DNA from: Falsiphaeobacter marinintestinus | GTDB taxonomy: Bacteria > Pseudomonadota > Alphaproteobacteria > Rhodobacterales > Rhodobacteraceae | NCBI RefSeq assembly: GCF_007923355.1 | Contig: NZ_VOGO01000001.1 | Span: forward strand, 1-64,000 | Direction of reading: 5' to 3' | Length of the DNA stretch: 64,000 nt | Part shown: piece after piece, positions 32,514-42,326 of the stretch | Position numbering within the stretch: position 1 is the first letter of the stretch | Layout of the letters: every line of letters begins with the position of its first letter | Notes under the pieces: generated by a model | Seen by the model: only the letters and a program-made list of their open reading frames with translations | What the model was told of the DNA's origin: nothing | The model's database searches: none | Program-made: the position numbers and the translations under genes

Positions 32514-34804
32514 ACCCGGATCATCTCTGCATCCCGATCCGCAAGACGCCAGGCCTGATCGCGACCTGCCTCATATGGCAGCGGCCATACCGCGTGCCGG
32601 TCGCCAATTTTGGCCGCTTCGTGCAGCGTCCAGTACGGATCGGCCAGATGCGGGCGACCGATGGCGACCAGATCGGCCCGGCCAGCCATCAGGATCGAAT
32701 TGGCATGGTCAGCTTCATAGATATTGCCAACGGCCATGGTGCTGATCCCGGCCTCGTTACGGATCCGGTCCGAAAACGGCGTCTGGAACATCCTGCCATA
32801 AACCGGCTTGCCCTGGGTCGAGGTCTGACCCGCAGAAACATCAATGATGTCCGCGCCTGCGGCGCTGAACGCTTTGGCGATCTCGACCGCCTCTTCCGGT
32901 GTGACACCATTTTCCGCGACCCAGTCATTGGCCGAAATCCGCACCGACATCGGCTTGCCTTCGGGCCAGACGGCACGCATGGCGCGGAACACTTCCAACG
33001 GATACCGCAGTCGGTTTTCCAGACTGCCGCCATAGTCATCCACGCGCTGGTTCGACAGCGGAGAGATAAAGGACGAGATCAGATAGCCATGGGCGGCGTG
33101 CAGTTCGACCATGTCGAACCCGGCCCGTTCGGCCATTTCAGTGGCTGCCACAAACTGAGCTTTTATCCGATCCATGTCGTCCCGGCTGGCGGCCTTTGGC
33201 GTGGCGTTGGTCGCGGACCATGGAATGTCCGACGCCGAGATCAGATCCCAGTTTCCGTCTGCCAGCGGCTGGTCCATGCCTTCCCAACCCAGGTTGGTCG
33301 ACCCTTTGCGGCCCGAATGCCCGATCTGGCAACAGATCGCAGCCTGCGTTTCGGCATGAACGAACGACGTCAGCCGCGCCCATGCTGTTTCATGCTCGGG
33401 CGTATAAAGGCCCGGACACCCCGGCGTGATCCGCCCTTCGGGCGACACGCAAGTCATCTCGGTGTAGACCAGCCCGGCCCCGCCTTTGGCGCGCTCGCCA
33501 TAATGGATCAGATGCCAATCGGTCGGACAGCCATCGACGGCTTTGTACTGTGCCATAGGCGACACCACCAAACGGTTCTTCAGCTCAAGATCGCGCAAAG
33601 TATAGGGCGCAAACATCGGTACCCGCACGGGCGCATCGCTGGACACGCCAGATTGCGTCTGGAACCATTTCTCGGCTGACTCCAGCCAATCCGGATCGCG
33701 CAACCGCAGGTTTTCGTGACTGATCCGCTGCGACCGGGTCAGCAAGGAGTAATTGAACTGCACCGGATCAAGGTCGAGGTATCGTTCGACCTGCTCAAAC
33801 CATTCAAGCGAATTGCGTGCCGCCGATTGCAAACGCAACACTTCCAGTCGGCGTTCTTCCTGATAGCGCTCAAACGCGGCTTGCATCGTTGGTTCCGAAT
33901 GCAAATAGCTGGCCAGCGTGATCGCGCTGTCAAACGCCAGACGCGATCCTGACCCAATCGAAAAATGCCCGGTGGCTGCGGCATCGCCCATCAGAACCAC
34001 GTTGTCGTGGTGCCAGTTTTCACAGATCACGCGCGGGAAGTTCATCCAGACCGCCGAGCCACGCAGGTGGTCGGCGTTTGACATCAGATCATGCCCGCCC
34101 AGATGGGCCTCGAACACCTTGCGACAGGTTTCGACAATGTCCTCTTTGGACATATCCGCAAACCCCCAGTTGTCCCAGGTGTCTTGCTGGCATTCGACGA
34201 TGAAGGTCGCTGTCTGGTCATCGAACTGATAAACATGCGCCCACATCCAGCCGTGCGGTGTCTTTTCGAAGATAAACGTGAATGCATCATTGAATTTCTG
34301 ATGTGTGCCAAGCCAGATGAACTTACATTCGCGCACGTCGACATCCGGCTTGAACTGATCGGCAAAAACCGACCGCGTGCGCGAATTGATCCCATCGCAG
34401 GCCACCACAAGATCATAGTCGTCCTTAAAGGTCTCTGCGGTGTCGAACTCGGCTTCAAACCGCAATTCCACACCCAGTTCCAGCGCGCGTTCTTGCAGCA
34501 AGCTCAGCATCTGCCGCCGACCGATCCCGGCAAACCCATGTCCACCAGACACCGTGCGCACACCGTCATGAATGACGGCAATGTCATCCCAATAAGCAAA
34601 GTGATCGCGAATTGCCTTGGCGCTTTTGGGGTCGTTTTCTTCCAGATTTTCAAGCGCATCATCGGACAGCACCACACCCCAGCCGAATGTGTCGTTGGCC
34701 TTGTTGCGCTCGAAAACAACCACGTCATGGGACGGGTCCCGCAGCTTCATTGAGATTGCAAAATAGAGCCCCGCAGGCCCGCCACCCAAACACGCAACAC
34801 GCAT
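32510..34804 (-). CDS. 2-aminobenzoyl-CoA monooxygenase/reductase (FAD hydroxylase fused to OYE-type reductase)
   Basis: A 764-residue fusion. Residues 1-380 form a flavoprotein hydroxylase: [11 protein letters not shown] at the start, [14 protein letters not shown], and [20 protein letters not shown]. Residues about 395-750 are an Old Yellow Enzyme-type barrel: [40 protein letters not shown] and [18 protein letters not shown]. This fusion is known as 2-aminobenzoyl-CoA monooxygenase/reductase in Aromatoleum (Azoarcus); a related one acts on salicylyl-CoA. It hydroxylates and partly reduces the ring. It is the first gene of the operon. The neighbouring kynA, kynU and CoA ligase genes point to 2-aminobenzoyl-CoA as substrate. 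Confidence 0.92.
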   Translation of the reverse strand: MRVACLGGGPAGLYFAISMKLRDPSHDVVVFERNKANDTFGWGVVLSDDALENLEENDPKSAKAIRDHFAYWDDIAVIHDGVRTVSGGHGFAGIGRRQMLSLLQERALELGVELRFEAEFDTAETFKDDYDLVVACDGINSRTRSVFADQFKPDVDVRECKFIWLGTHQKFNDAFTFIFEKTPHGWMWAHVYQFDDQTATFIVECQQDTWDNWGFADMSKEDIVETCRKVFEAHLGGHDLMSNADHLRGSAVWMNFPRVICENWHHDNVVLMGDAAATGHFSIGSGSRLAFDSAITLASYLHSEPTMQAAFERYQEERRLEVLRLQSAARNSLEWFEQVERYLDLDPVQFNYSLLTRSQRISHENLRLRDPDWLESAEKWFQTQSGVSSDAPVRVPMFAPYTLRDLELKNRLVVSPMAQYKAVDGCPTDWHLIHYGERAKGGAGLVYTEMTCVSPEGRITPGCPGLYTPEHETAWARLTSFVHAETQAAICCQIGHSGRKGSTNLGWEGMDQPLADGNWDLISASDIPWSATNATPKAASRDDMDRIKAQFVAATEMAERAGFDMVELHAAHGYLISSFISPLSNQRVDDYGGSLENRLRYPLEVFRAMRAVWPEGKPMSVRISANDWVAENGVTPEEAVEIAKAFSAAGADIIDVSAGQTSTQGKPVYGRMFQTPFSDRIRNEAGISTMAVGNIYEADHANSILMAGRADLVAIGRPHLADPYWTLHEAAKIGDRHAVWPLPYEAGRDQAWRLADRDAEMIRV

Positions 34805-34935
34805 GGTTCACTTCCTTTCGACGACAGACCCAAAATGGCCAACCGAACACGGATCAGCCTAGGTGAGTCGCCTATTTGCTTCAAGTTTAAAATATCGATG
34901 CATGAATTAGTTTTAGTTCTCCGCCGATCACAAAA

Positions 34936-34967
34936 AAAACCCGGCGCCAGATCTGGCGCCGGGTTTT
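34936..34967 (-). terminator. Strong bidirectional-looking terminator
   Basis: A perfect 32-base palindrome: AAAACCCGGCGCCAGA at 34936-34951 with its exact complement to 34967. On the minus strand the stem is followed by eight T, so it best serves the PhyH gene that ends at 35011. On the plus strand only four T follow. Confidence 0.9.
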
Positions 34968-35010
34968 GCAGTGTTTCAAGTCAACGGTTCAGGCCGTTGC
35001 CACAGCACGG

Positions 35011-35958
35011 TCAGGCGCAATGCGGGCTGTCAGACTGCCAGCGATGTTGTGGGATATGCTTGGAGTGGGCCGCAGCATACCGCGCTTCTTCCCACTGCTT
35101 TTTCCACGCCCGCCAGTCATGCAGTTCAGTATCCGGCGCCACACGCGACCGGGCAACGAAGTCGGGAAAATGCGAGCGACCTGTCGGTTGCCCGGATACG
35201 TTGAACCGAATGTCGAAAGACCAGCGATAGCCGTCCGACGTGTTGGGCCCCGCGCAATGCGGCGTCAGCGGATCGATCAGAACAAGGCTTCCGGCCTTGA
35301 CCTCGATAGGAACTGCGCGGTCCTGCTCGATGAAGGGATCTGCAATCGCCGTCTGGGTCTTGGGGCAATGTGGATACATCTGGGCCGGTGGATTTGGGAT
35401 GACCTGTAAGCACCCGTTTTCAACCGTCGCATCCGTGATCGCGATCCACACCGTCAGAATGTCGGTGTCATCCGCCTCTTCATGGCCAACCCCGCGATCC
35501 TGATGCCAGTCAGTCGTTGTGATATGCGCGCGTAGTTCACCCTCGGGCACTTCGTTTTGCGGTGGCTTGATACGTACGTGCTGGATCGGGTTTGAGGTCA
35601 GTTCGCCCCCCAGAAGGCTTTCGGCGACATCCAGCACGTTGGGATGGGTGAGCAGCCCGAATACGGCCGGACCGAAATGAAATGGCGTATCTTCCGTGAT
35701 ATCCGCGTGCGGCAACGAGATATCAAGCGGTTGAAACCACTCCAGACCCGCTGCCCGCACGTGATCCAGCATCTCAAAGAACGACAGCCCATCCGGCGGA
35801 TCTGCGACCAGACCAGCCGCGTGCCAATCGTCATAAAGCCGGCGCAAGGCATCGCTGTATTCGTCGTGCACCGCCTGCAATGTCGCCGCGTCGACAGCCT
35901 CCGGAACGACAAGATACCCTTGCGTCCGGAAGGCTTCGACTTGCGACGCAGACAGCAT
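35011..35958 (-). CDS. Phytanoyl-CoA dioxygenase (PhyH) family protein
   Basis: A 315-residue Fe(II)/2-oxoglutarate-dependent oxygenase. The iron-binding H-x-D is in TTTDWHQDRGVGHEE, the distal histidine in LIDPLTPHCAGPNTSDG, and the 2-oxoglutarate arginine a few residues on in YRWSFDIRFN. Members hydroxylate or O/N-demethylate small molecules. It begins nine bases after dctM and ends at the strong terminator, so it is the last gene of the TRAP transporter transcript; its substrate is probably the imported compound (inferred). Confidence 0.88.
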   Translation of the reverse strand: MLSASQVEAFRTQGYLVVPEAVDAATLQAVHDEYSDALRRLYDDWHAAGLVADPPDGLSFFEMLDHVRAAGLEWFQPLDISLPHADITEDTPFHFGPAVFGLLTHPNVLDVAESLLGGELTSNPIQHVRIKPPQNEVPEGELRAHITTTDWHQDRGVGHEEADDTDILTVWIAITDATVENGCLQVIPNPPAQMYPHCPKTQTAIADPFIEQDRAVPIEVKAGSLVLIDPLTPHCAGPNTSDGYRWSFDIRFNVSGQPTGRSHFPDFVARSRVAPDTELHDWRAWKKQWEEARYAAAHSKHIPQHRWQSDSPHCA

Positions 35959-35967
35959 GATCGCCCC

Positions 35968-37593
35968 TTAAAGCAGCACGGTCACAATTGACGGCCAGAC
36001 CAGCAAGATAGTGATCGCAAACACCTGAATCCCGATGAAAGGCAGGAAACCACGGAAGATGTCGGTCAGCGAGATATGCGGCGGCGCCACGGATTTCAGA
36101 TAGAACGCTGCCGGTCCAAACGGAGGTGACAGGAAACTGACCTGCATGTTCATACAGAACAAAACTCCGAACCAGACAGACAGGTACTTAGCATCCAAAA
36201 TCCCGATGAAACCAATCTCTTCAATCGGCAAGCGCTGCACAATGGGCAGAAACACAGGGATGATCAGCAAAACGATGCCCACCCAATCCATGAAAGCGCC
36301 CATGAACAGCAGGATCAGCATCATCACCAGCAAGATGCCCATCGTCGGCAGATCTGCACCAATGATCATATTGGCCACATAAGTCGGACCGCCAGCGATG
36401 GTATAGGCCCCGGCCAGCGCTGCTGCACCGATGGTCACCCAAATGATCGTACCGGTTGATTTCAGCGTCCGCATCAAGCTGTCCCAAACCAGATCGAACG
36501 AGGCTTCTCCGCGGAAAATGGCAAGGATCAGAACGCTGATCGCCCCCATGCCGGCGGCTTCGGTGATGCCGGTGATACCGCCATAGATCGACCCCAGAAC
36601 AACGCCGATGACAACGATGGGGGCGACAAGCCCCTTGCCCATCGACCAGCCCAAAGCCGACCGTTCACGGCCAAAGGCAAACAGCGCCAACAGCACCGAG
36701 ATCACGACGATACCAGCAAACCAGGGCACATCGCCCGGCGTGCCCCAACGGATCGCGTCTTCACCTTCGACGTATGTGTTCTGACCCATCATTGTAAAGA
36801 ACAACGCGCGCAGGAACAGGATCGAACAGAAGCCCGCGACCAGGATGTTAAGGAACGCTCCGAACAGGGCCAGCTTTGCCCGGCCCACAGGTTCCCCCGG
36901 AACCGGCTCGGGCAGAGGAGCGTCTTCGGGGCGCAATTGCGTGCGGATAATGATGTAAACGATGAAGAAGCTCGCCAGCATGAACCCCGGAACGAAAGCT
37001 CCTGTGAACAAAGCCTTGATCGAGGTTTCCGTGATCAGCCCATAGATAATCAAAACGATCGAGGGAGGGATCATAGTGCCAAGCGATCCGCTGGCGCAGA
37101 TCGTCCCGATGGCAAGATTTTGATTATACCCCAGCCTCAGCATCTGTGGCAAAGCGATCAGGCCCAGCAGCACGACCTCGCCCCCAATGATGCCGGACAT
37201 CGCCGCCATGATCACAGCCATGATCGAGGTCACAATGGCGATGCCACCGCGTGTCCCGCTGAGCCAGACGTTCAGCGAAGAATACATGTCCTTGGCGATG
37301 CCGGACCGTTCCAGCAGGGCCGCCATGAAGATGAACAGCGGAATGGATATGAGAACATAGTCCGTTAAGAGCCCGTATATCTTCTGCGCCAGAATGTTTA
37401 AGGGCCCCGATCCGGGTCTTCCGGTCAGAATGCCTTCGCCAAATGTCCAGGGGGCGGTCATAAGCTGAGGCTCGAACTTCATGACAAGCACAAGGACGGC
37501 CAGGAAGGCCGACGCCATGCCCAAGGGCATACCGATGGCCAATAGAATGAGAAGTCCCATAAGAAGGACAATTGAGATCGTGCCGATATCCAT
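35968..37593 (-). CDS. dctM: TRAP transporter large permease (DctM)
   Basis: A 541-residue inner-membrane protein, about 100 residues longer than the usual DctM because of an extended loop near residues 215-320, as in the large-subunit subgroup. Repeated motifs such as LLIALPQMLRLGYNQNLAIG, ICASGSLGTMIPPSIVLIIY and MILLFMGAFMDWVGIVLLII form the transport core. It overlaps dctQ by one base (TAATG). With DctQ and DctP it imports an organic acid using an ion gradient. The substrate is not clear from sequence. Confidence 0.93.
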   Translation of the reverse strand: MDIGTISIVLLMGLLILLAIGMPLGMASAFLAVLVLVMKFEPQLMTAPWTFGEGILTGRPGSGPLNILAQKIYGLLTDYVLISIPLFIFMAALLERSGIAKDMYSSLNVWLSGTRGGIAIVTSIMAVIMAAMSGIIGGEVVLLGLIALPQMLRLGYNQNLAIGTICASGSLGTMIPPSIVLIIYGLITETSIKALFTGAFVPGFMLASFFIVYIIIRTQLRPEDAPLPEPVPGEPVGRAKLALFGAFLNILVAGFCSILFLRALFFTMMGQNTYVEGEDAIRWGTPGDVPWFAGIVVISVLLALFAFGRERSALGWSMGKGLVAPIVVIGVVLGSIYGGITGITEAAGMGAISVLILAIFRGEASFDLVWDSLMRTLKSTGTIIWVTIGAAALAGAYTIAGGPTYVANMIIGADLPTMGILLVMMLILLFMGAFMDWVGIVLLIIPVFLPIVQRLPIEEIGFIGILDAKYLSVWFGVLFCMNMQVSFLSPPFGPAAFYLKSVAPPHISLTDIFRGFLPFIGIQVFAITILLVWPSIVTVLL

Positions 37594-38495
37594 TATTTAT
37601 GCCTCGTCTGGCTGCCTTGAATGGCGCCTCGGGTAACATCCAGGTCTCCGGTGCCTTCTGCCCCGACTGCGGCGCGCAGACGCGCCAATTCATCTTCGTC
37701 GATGTCATCGGCTGCGGTATGTATCACCGGCTCGGCGTTCCAGTCGTTGATCAGGTTGAGTATGGACTGAATGGCAACAAGCGTGACGATCAGCAGAACC
37801 ATCGGTTTCAGCGTCGCCGGGATCGGCGGATCAAAGGCGGTGCCAAACGTCTCCCATCGGTGCATTTTCGAAAACGCTTCGCCATAGCCGCCATAGACAA
37901 GGGCAAAGGCGAAAACCACGATCAAAGACGTTGAAATCACGTCGCAGACCCGCTGCCAGAAGCGTGGCATCATGTCATACAACAGGAAGATGCGGATGTG
38001 GCTGCGTTGCTGCATGGCGTAAAGCCCGGCGCAGAGAAACACAAAACCAGCAAGCCACAGTGATAACTCGTTCGCCCAAAGCGTCGGCGCTTCGAAGGCA
38101 TATCGCAGGATCACTTCGTACAGCATGACCGTTGTCAGCAGGACAATCAGCATCATGGTGATCCGGCCGACAAACAGCGCCACACGGTCTAGGGTGCTTT
38201 CCCCATCGAACTCCATCGGCGCGCGCCGCACTGTCAGAACGCCAAGGATCATGAAAACGATCATCCCGGTCGCGGCCAAATAGTCGATCCAGTCTGCTTC
38301 ACCGCCAAAGGGACCGGGCATACCGGGCGTTACATCGTTACGGTGATGCAGTCCGCGCAAGTTGTCGACCTGGCTGGCATCGGGCGGAAACCAATCCAGT
38401 GTGAAAGCTGGCAAATGCCAAATGATCCAACCAGCGCATAGAATGAACAGAAGTGGCATGATCCATTCAATAAAGCTTCCGGATTTTTCCTGCAT
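37593..38495 (-). CDS. dctQ: TRAP transporter small permease (DctQ)
   Basis: A 300-residue membrane protein, larger than the usual 160-200, with an N-terminal extension holding two extra hydrophobic segments (about residues 8-27 and 70-87). The DctQ core runs from about 105 to 265 (YEVILRYAFEAPTLWANELS, LCAGLYAMQQRSHIRIFLLY). The acidic C-terminal tail is unlikely to be membrane-bound. It lies between dctP, from which a hairpin separates it, and dctM. Confidence 0.9.
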   Translation of the reverse strand: MQEKSGSFIEWIMPLLFILCAGWIIWHLPAFTLDWFPPDASQVDNLRGLHHRNDVTPGMPGPFGGEADWIDYLAATGMIVFMILGVLTVRRAPMEFDGESTLDRVALFVGRITMMLIVLLTTVMLYEVILRYAFEAPTLWANELSLWLAGFVFLCAGLYAMQQRSHIRIFLLYDMMPRFWQRVCDVISTSLIVVFAFALVYGGYGEAFSKMHRWETFGTAFDPPIPATLKPMVLLIVTLVAIQSILNLINDWNAEPVIHTAADDIDEDELARLRAAVGAEGTGDLDVTRGAIQGSQTRHK

Positions 38496-38559
38496 GTGCT
38501 CCCCCAGCGCCGAGACATCATCTCGCCCATGCGCCTAGCCTGTATGTCTTAAATTGATC

Positions 38560-38582
38560 GGGCCCCGCTTGATGCGGGGCCC
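38560..38582 (-). promoter_or_regulatory. Intercistronic hairpin between dctP and dctQ
   Basis: GGGCCCCGC and GCGGGGCCC form a perfect nine-pair stem with a TTGAT loop. On the minus strand no T-run follows, so it is more likely a partial terminator or an mRNA stabiliser that keeps DctP above DctQM, as is common for binding-protein genes. On the plus strand TTTT follows, but no plus-strand gene ends here. Confidence 0.7.
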
Positions 38583-38602
38583 TTTTGCTTACATCTCGAA
38601 GA

Positions 38603-39628
38603 TTAATTTGAGACGAGACCCAGCTGCGTCAGGTAAGCCATGTGTGACTCGACAAGCGCTTTTGCTTCCGGCGTGGTCGCAAACTCGGGCCATGTGGCCT
38701 GGGCTGCGGCACGGAACTTGGCCAGTTCTTCAGGTGCCCACTGAGACAGGGTCACGCCCTGCTCACGCAGCATGGCAGCCGCTTCAGCATTGGCCTTTTC
38801 AAAGGTCAGAGCCGTGCGCAGAGCCAGCGCCTCGAAGCCAACCTTCATGATCCGCTGATGATGCGCAGGCATCGCGTTGAAGACCTCAAGGTTACAGGCA
38901 AGGTGGTCAGACGGCATCGAGTGGAAGCCGGGGAAGTTGGCGTATTTGACGATGTCATACAGACCCAGACCAACGTTATTGGCCAGGCCGGATGCGTCAG
39001 CACCATCGATGATGCCGGTTTCCAGCGCGGTAAAGATCTCGGTGAAATCCATCACGATTGGCGATGCGCCCAGCTTTTCAAAGATCTTTGTTTCCATGCC
39101 CGGGGGCGAACGGAATTTCCAGTCTTTGAAGTCTGCAACCTTCTCGATTGGCTTGGACGAAGCAAAGCTTTCCTGTCCATAAATCCACCAGCCGATCAGC
39201 TCCATGCCGTACTTGTTGTACAGTGGTTTTGCGGCTTCACGCCCGCCACCGTAATACAGCCACGACAGCTGCTGGTAGGGGGTCGCATACCCGCCCATGA
39301 TATCGCCAACGAACTGGAACGCCGGGTTTTTACCGGTTTGGTAGCCACCGCCGGTAAAGTCGCAGTCCAGAATGCCGGACGCGGCCGCGTCGAACGTCTC
39401 GACCGATTTCACAACCGACGAGCTCCAGAACATCTCGACCTGAATTTCGCCATTCGACATCGCCGTGATATCGTCAATGTAACCCTGTGCCAGCTTACCC
39501 GATACGGTTTCAGGCGCATAATGCGTCTGAATACGCAGCGAGGTCGTCTGGGCTGCGGCGGGCAGCGTTGTGGCCAGCGCAAGCGCTGTGGCCGAGGCCG
39601 CCATGGAAAGCTTCTTCATCATCTTCAT
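38603..39628 (-). CDS. dctP: TRAP transporter substrate-binding protein (DctP)
   Basis: A 341-residue periplasmic binding protein with a signal peptide ending at LPAAAQ (about residue 26). Its body is typical: LRIQTHYAPETVSGKLAQGY, VVKSVETFDAAASGILDCDF, and the ligand-binding arginine in DFKDWKFRSPPGMETKIFEK. The overall pattern (WWIYGQESFASSKPIE) is like the alpha-keto acid/sugar-acid group that includes TakP. It is the first gene of the transporter operon. A GntR-type operator lies 66-84 bases before its start. Confidence 0.92.
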   Translation of the reverse strand: MKMMKKLSMAASATALALATTLPAAAQTTSLRIQTHYAPETVSGKLAQGYIDDITAMSNGEIQVEMFWSSSVVKSVETFDAAASGILDCDFTGGGYQTGKNPAFQFVGDIMGGYATPYQQLSWLYYGGGREAAKPLYNKYGMELIGWWIYGQESFASSKPIEKVADFKDWKFRSPPGMETKIFEKLGASPIVMDFTEIFTALETGIIDGADASGLANNVGLGLYDIVKYANFPGFHSMPSDHLACNLEVFNAMPAHHQRIMKVGFEALALRTALTFEKANAEAAAMLREQGVTLSQWAPEELAKFRAAAQATWPEFATTPEAKALVESHMAYLTQLGLVSN

Positions 39629-39693
39629 TTGGTTCCTCCCTATATTATTAGCCTGTGGTCGGATCCTTGACCCCAGGCGGTAGAATCTTCAAG

Positions 39694-39712
39694 TTTGGTA
39701 TGACCAAGCTAG
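39694..39712. promoter_or_regulatory. GntR-type operator upstream of dctP
   Basis: TTTGGTATGACCAAGCTAG contains the inverted repeat TTGGT-ATG-ACCAA, the TGGTnnnACCA pattern bound by FadR-like GntR proteins. It lies between dctP (minus) and a GntR gene (plus). The same 19 bases with one change recur at 43499-43517. Confidence 0.75.
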
Positions 39713-39797
39713 CGACGCCCCTATTTTCTGGCAAGAAAATTGTTGATTTCACATTTTTTTCGATATTTTACTGTTTTCACGGAATTTTGAGGCCAAT

Positions 39798-40472
39798 TTG
39801 GGAAAACTGTTGTCCGACCAAAACCTCTTTGAGCAGATGCGCGCCCGGGTCGTGAACGGCGAATTTGCCCCCGGCCAAAGGCTGAAAGCCGAACAATTGA
39901 AGGCGGATTACGGGGTATCCGCGTCTACCATGCGCGAAATGCTGTTTCGCCTGTCCACCTTCGGTCTTGTCGACTTTCAGGAACAACGCGGTTTCCGCCT
40001 GCCAGAACACTCTGCCGACCTACTGCATGATCTGACCCAGTTCCGCATCCTGCTTGAATGCCAAGGCACGTGCCTGTCAATTCGACTGGGTGATCTGGAA
40101 TGGGAGGCCCGCCTGTCTGCCGCCCACCACAAGTTAAGCCACATTGAATCGCGATTGTGTGTCGAGGATCTGTCCCCCGAATTTCTGGCACTTTGGACTG
40201 GTGCCGAACTGGAGTTTCACCAGACCTTGATCGACGATTGCGGCTCGGACACGCTGAAGCAAACCCATGGCGTCATCTATCAGCGCTTTCGTCAGCAAAT
40301 GATCGCAACGGACAAGCGGGTCGATTACGTTCCCGAGAACATCAAAGAACATCAGGGCATACTGGATGCCGCGCTGAACAAGGACGAGGATCTGACCTGC
40401 AATCGCATCCGCGAGCACCTGTCGCGCAACCTGATCCGACCACTGACGAAAAAGGCGCAGGTCATCGTGTGA
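39798..40472 (+). CDS. GntR-family regulator with FCD domain
   Basis: A 224-residue regulator. The winged helix (about residues 8-68) reads FEQMRARVVNGEFAPGQRLK and DYGVSASTMREMLFRLSTFG. The FCD domain has metal-type ligands in GAELEFHQTLIDDCGSD and IKEHQGILDAALNKDED. The start is TTG 39798, supported by GAGG six bases upstream; the next in-frame starts would cut the DNA-binding domain. It is divergent from dctP, with the TTGGTATGACCAA operator in between. Confidence 0.85.
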   Translation: MGKLLSDQNLFEQMRARVVNGEFAPGQRLKAEQLKADYGVSASTMREMLFRLSTFGLVDFQEQRGFRLPEHSADLLHDLTQFRILLECQGTCLSIRLGDLEWEARLSAAHHKLSHIESRLCVEDLSPEFLALWTGAELEFHQTLIDDCGSDTLKQTHGVIYQRFRQQMIATDKRVDYVPENIKEHQGILDAALNKDEDLTCNRIREHLSRNLIRPLTKKAQVIV

Positions 40473-40518
40473 TGACCCTGCGCCTGTTTCGGTTAGGGCC
40501 TGGATCTGAGCAAACCGC

Positions 40519-41289
40519 TTATCGCCCCATCCAGCCACCATCCACCACAAGGACCTCGCCGTTGACATAGTCTGACGCGGACGAGGCCAGGAATACAGCC
40601 GGGCCACCAAAGTCAGCAGGCGTGCCCCAGCGCCCTTGCGGGATGCGTTCCAGAATGGACTTGGACCTGTCTGGATCATCCTGCAAAGCCTGCGTGTTGT
40701 CGGTCGCGATGTACCCCGGCGCGATGGCATTGACGTTTACGCCCCTGCCCGCCCATTCATTGGACAGCGCCTTGGTCAGCTGACCAATTCCACCTTTCGA
40801 GGCCGCATAACCCGGCACAGTAATTCCGCCCTGAAACGTCAGGAGCGATGCGGTGAAGATGATCTTGCCGCTGCCGCGTTCGACCATGCCGCGCCCGATT
40901 TCGCGCGACAGAACAAACTGGGCCGACAGGTTCACCTCGATCACATTGTCCCACATCTCATCCGGATGCTCGGCTGCGGGTTTGCGCTGAATAGTCCCGG
41001 CGTTGTTTATCAGAATATCCGGGGCAACCCCGTCATTTTTCAGCTGATCAATGAAACCATGCAAAGCCGCGCGATCCGAGAAATCGCATTGGTAGGCTTT
41101 GAAATCGCGCCCCAGCGCTGTCACGGCTTGATCTACGTCACTGCCTGACAACTCTAGCGACGCTGACACGCCAACGATATCCGCCCCGGCCGAGGCCAGC
41201 GCCTCGGCCATGCCGCGCCCGATCCCGCGTTTGCACCCGGTAACAAGCGCCGTCTTGCCGCTCAGATCAAAAGCCGAAAGGATGTTCAT
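40519..41289 (-). CDS. kduD: 2-deoxy-D-gluconate 3-dehydrogenase-like SDR
   Basis: A 256-residue short-chain dehydrogenase with intact TGCKRGIGRGMAEALA, NNAGTIQRKPAAEHPDEMWD and the catalytic YAASK. The block IQRKPAAEHPDEMWDNVIEV and the ending are characteristic of KduD, which interconverts 3-ketoacid sugars such as 2-dehydro-3-deoxygluconate and 2,5-diketo-3-deoxygluconate. It overlaps the zinc dehydrogenase gene by four bases. In this operon without pectin genes the true substrate may differ. Confidence 0.87.
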   Translation of the reverse strand: MNILSAFDLSGKTALVTGCKRGIGRGMAEALASAGADIVGVSASLELSGSDVDQAVTALGRDFKAYQCDFSDRAALHGFIDQLKNDGVAPDILINNAGTIQRKPAAEHPDEMWDNVIEVNLSAQFVLSREIGRGMVERGSGKIIFTASLLTFQGGITVPGYAASKGGIGQLTKALSNEWAGRGVNVNAIAPGYIATDNTQALQDDPDRSKSILERIPQGRWGTPADFGGPAVFLASSASDYVNGEVLVVDGGWMGR

Positions 41290-42326
41290 GCCAATTCTCC
41301 TACCTTGATCAGGCTTTTCATCGCGGTCGGGCTGCTGTCGAGCGATTCAAATGCGCTCTGAATATCGGCCAGCGGGCTGACATCGGTGATGATCGTATCC
41401 GCATCAACACCGCCGCTCAGGATCGTGGCGATGGCCTTTTCGTAGTCCTCAGGTTCGTACACCCGCGCTCCGATCAACTTCAGCTCACGCCAGAAGAACT
41501 GGAACAGGTCGATTTGTGGTTTCTGAGCATGGATCGCAACCATCACGATCCGCGCCCGCGTGGCCGCCACGGCCGTCATCGCATCCACCCCAGGCTGGGT
41601 CCCCGACACTTCGAACACCACATCCGCGCCTTTGTCGCCTGTGCGGGCATTGATCACCGCTGGCAGGTCTTCTTCCGCCGGGTTCACCGTGTCGAACCCC
41701 AGCTTTTGGGCAATCGCCAGCCGATGCGGGTTCACCTCGGAAATCACCACATTCCCACCAGCATCCCGCGCGACCATCGCCACAAGAACGCCAATCGGGC
41801 CGCCCCCAATCACCACAACGTCTTCGCCCGGCTGCAAGCCAGACAGGCGCACGTCGTGGCAGGCCACGGCCACGGGTTCAATCAGCGCGGCATGGTCCAG
41901 CCGCAGATCGTCCGGCAAAATATGCAAAGTGTGCGCTGGAACCGTCCAGACCTCTTGCATCGCCCCATCGGTATCCAGGCCAAGGAACTTCAGCTTGTGA
42001 CAGATATGAAAATGCCCCGCCGTGCAGGCCGGGCATTCGCCACAATGATCCAGCGGACGCACGACCACCTTTTGACCGGCAACCACATTGGTCACACCTG
42101 CGCCCACGCTGTCGACGATCCCCGACATTTCATGCCCGATCACCCGGTTCAAACCGACGCGCGCATCCATGTTGCCATGGAAAACATGCATATCGGTGCC
42201 GCAGATCCCGCAATAGGCAATGCGGATCGCCGCCTCGCCCGGACCGGGGTCTTGCGGTTTTGCCTGCTCCACCGAAAATGTCCTGTCGCCCCTGTAAAAG
42301 GCAGCCGAGATCGTATCAGCGCTCAT
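41286..42326 (-). CDS. Zinc-dependent medium-chain alcohol/polyol dehydrogenase
   Basis: A 346-residue zinc dehydrogenase. The catalytic zinc site is [13 protein letters not shown] and GHEMSGIV, the structural zinc cysteines are [15 protein letters not shown], and the NAD site is [20 protein letters not shown]. It is of the sorbitol/threonine/galactonate dehydrogenase type. It overlaps both neighbours by four bases (ATGA), so the three genes form one tight translational unit with the enolase-superfamily enzyme and the KduD-like SDR. The substrate is probably a sugar acid or polyol (inferred). Confidence 0.88.
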   Translation of the reverse strand: MSADTISAAFYRGDRTFSVEQAKPQDPGPGEAAIRIAYCGICGTDMHVFHGNMDARVGLNRVIGHEMSGIVDSVGAGVTNVVAGQKVVVRPLDHCGECPACTAGHFHICHKLKFLGLDTDGAMQEVWTVPAHTLHILPDDLRLDHAALIEPVAVACHDVRLSGLQPGEDVVVIGGGPIGVLVAMVARDAGGNVVISEVNPHRLAIAQKLGFDTVNPAEEDLPAVINARTGDKGADVVFEVSGTQPGVDAMTAVAATRARIVMVAIHAQKPQIDLFQFFWRELKLIGARVYEPEDYEKAIATILSGGVDADTIITDVSPLADIQSAFESLDSSPTAMKSLIKVGELA

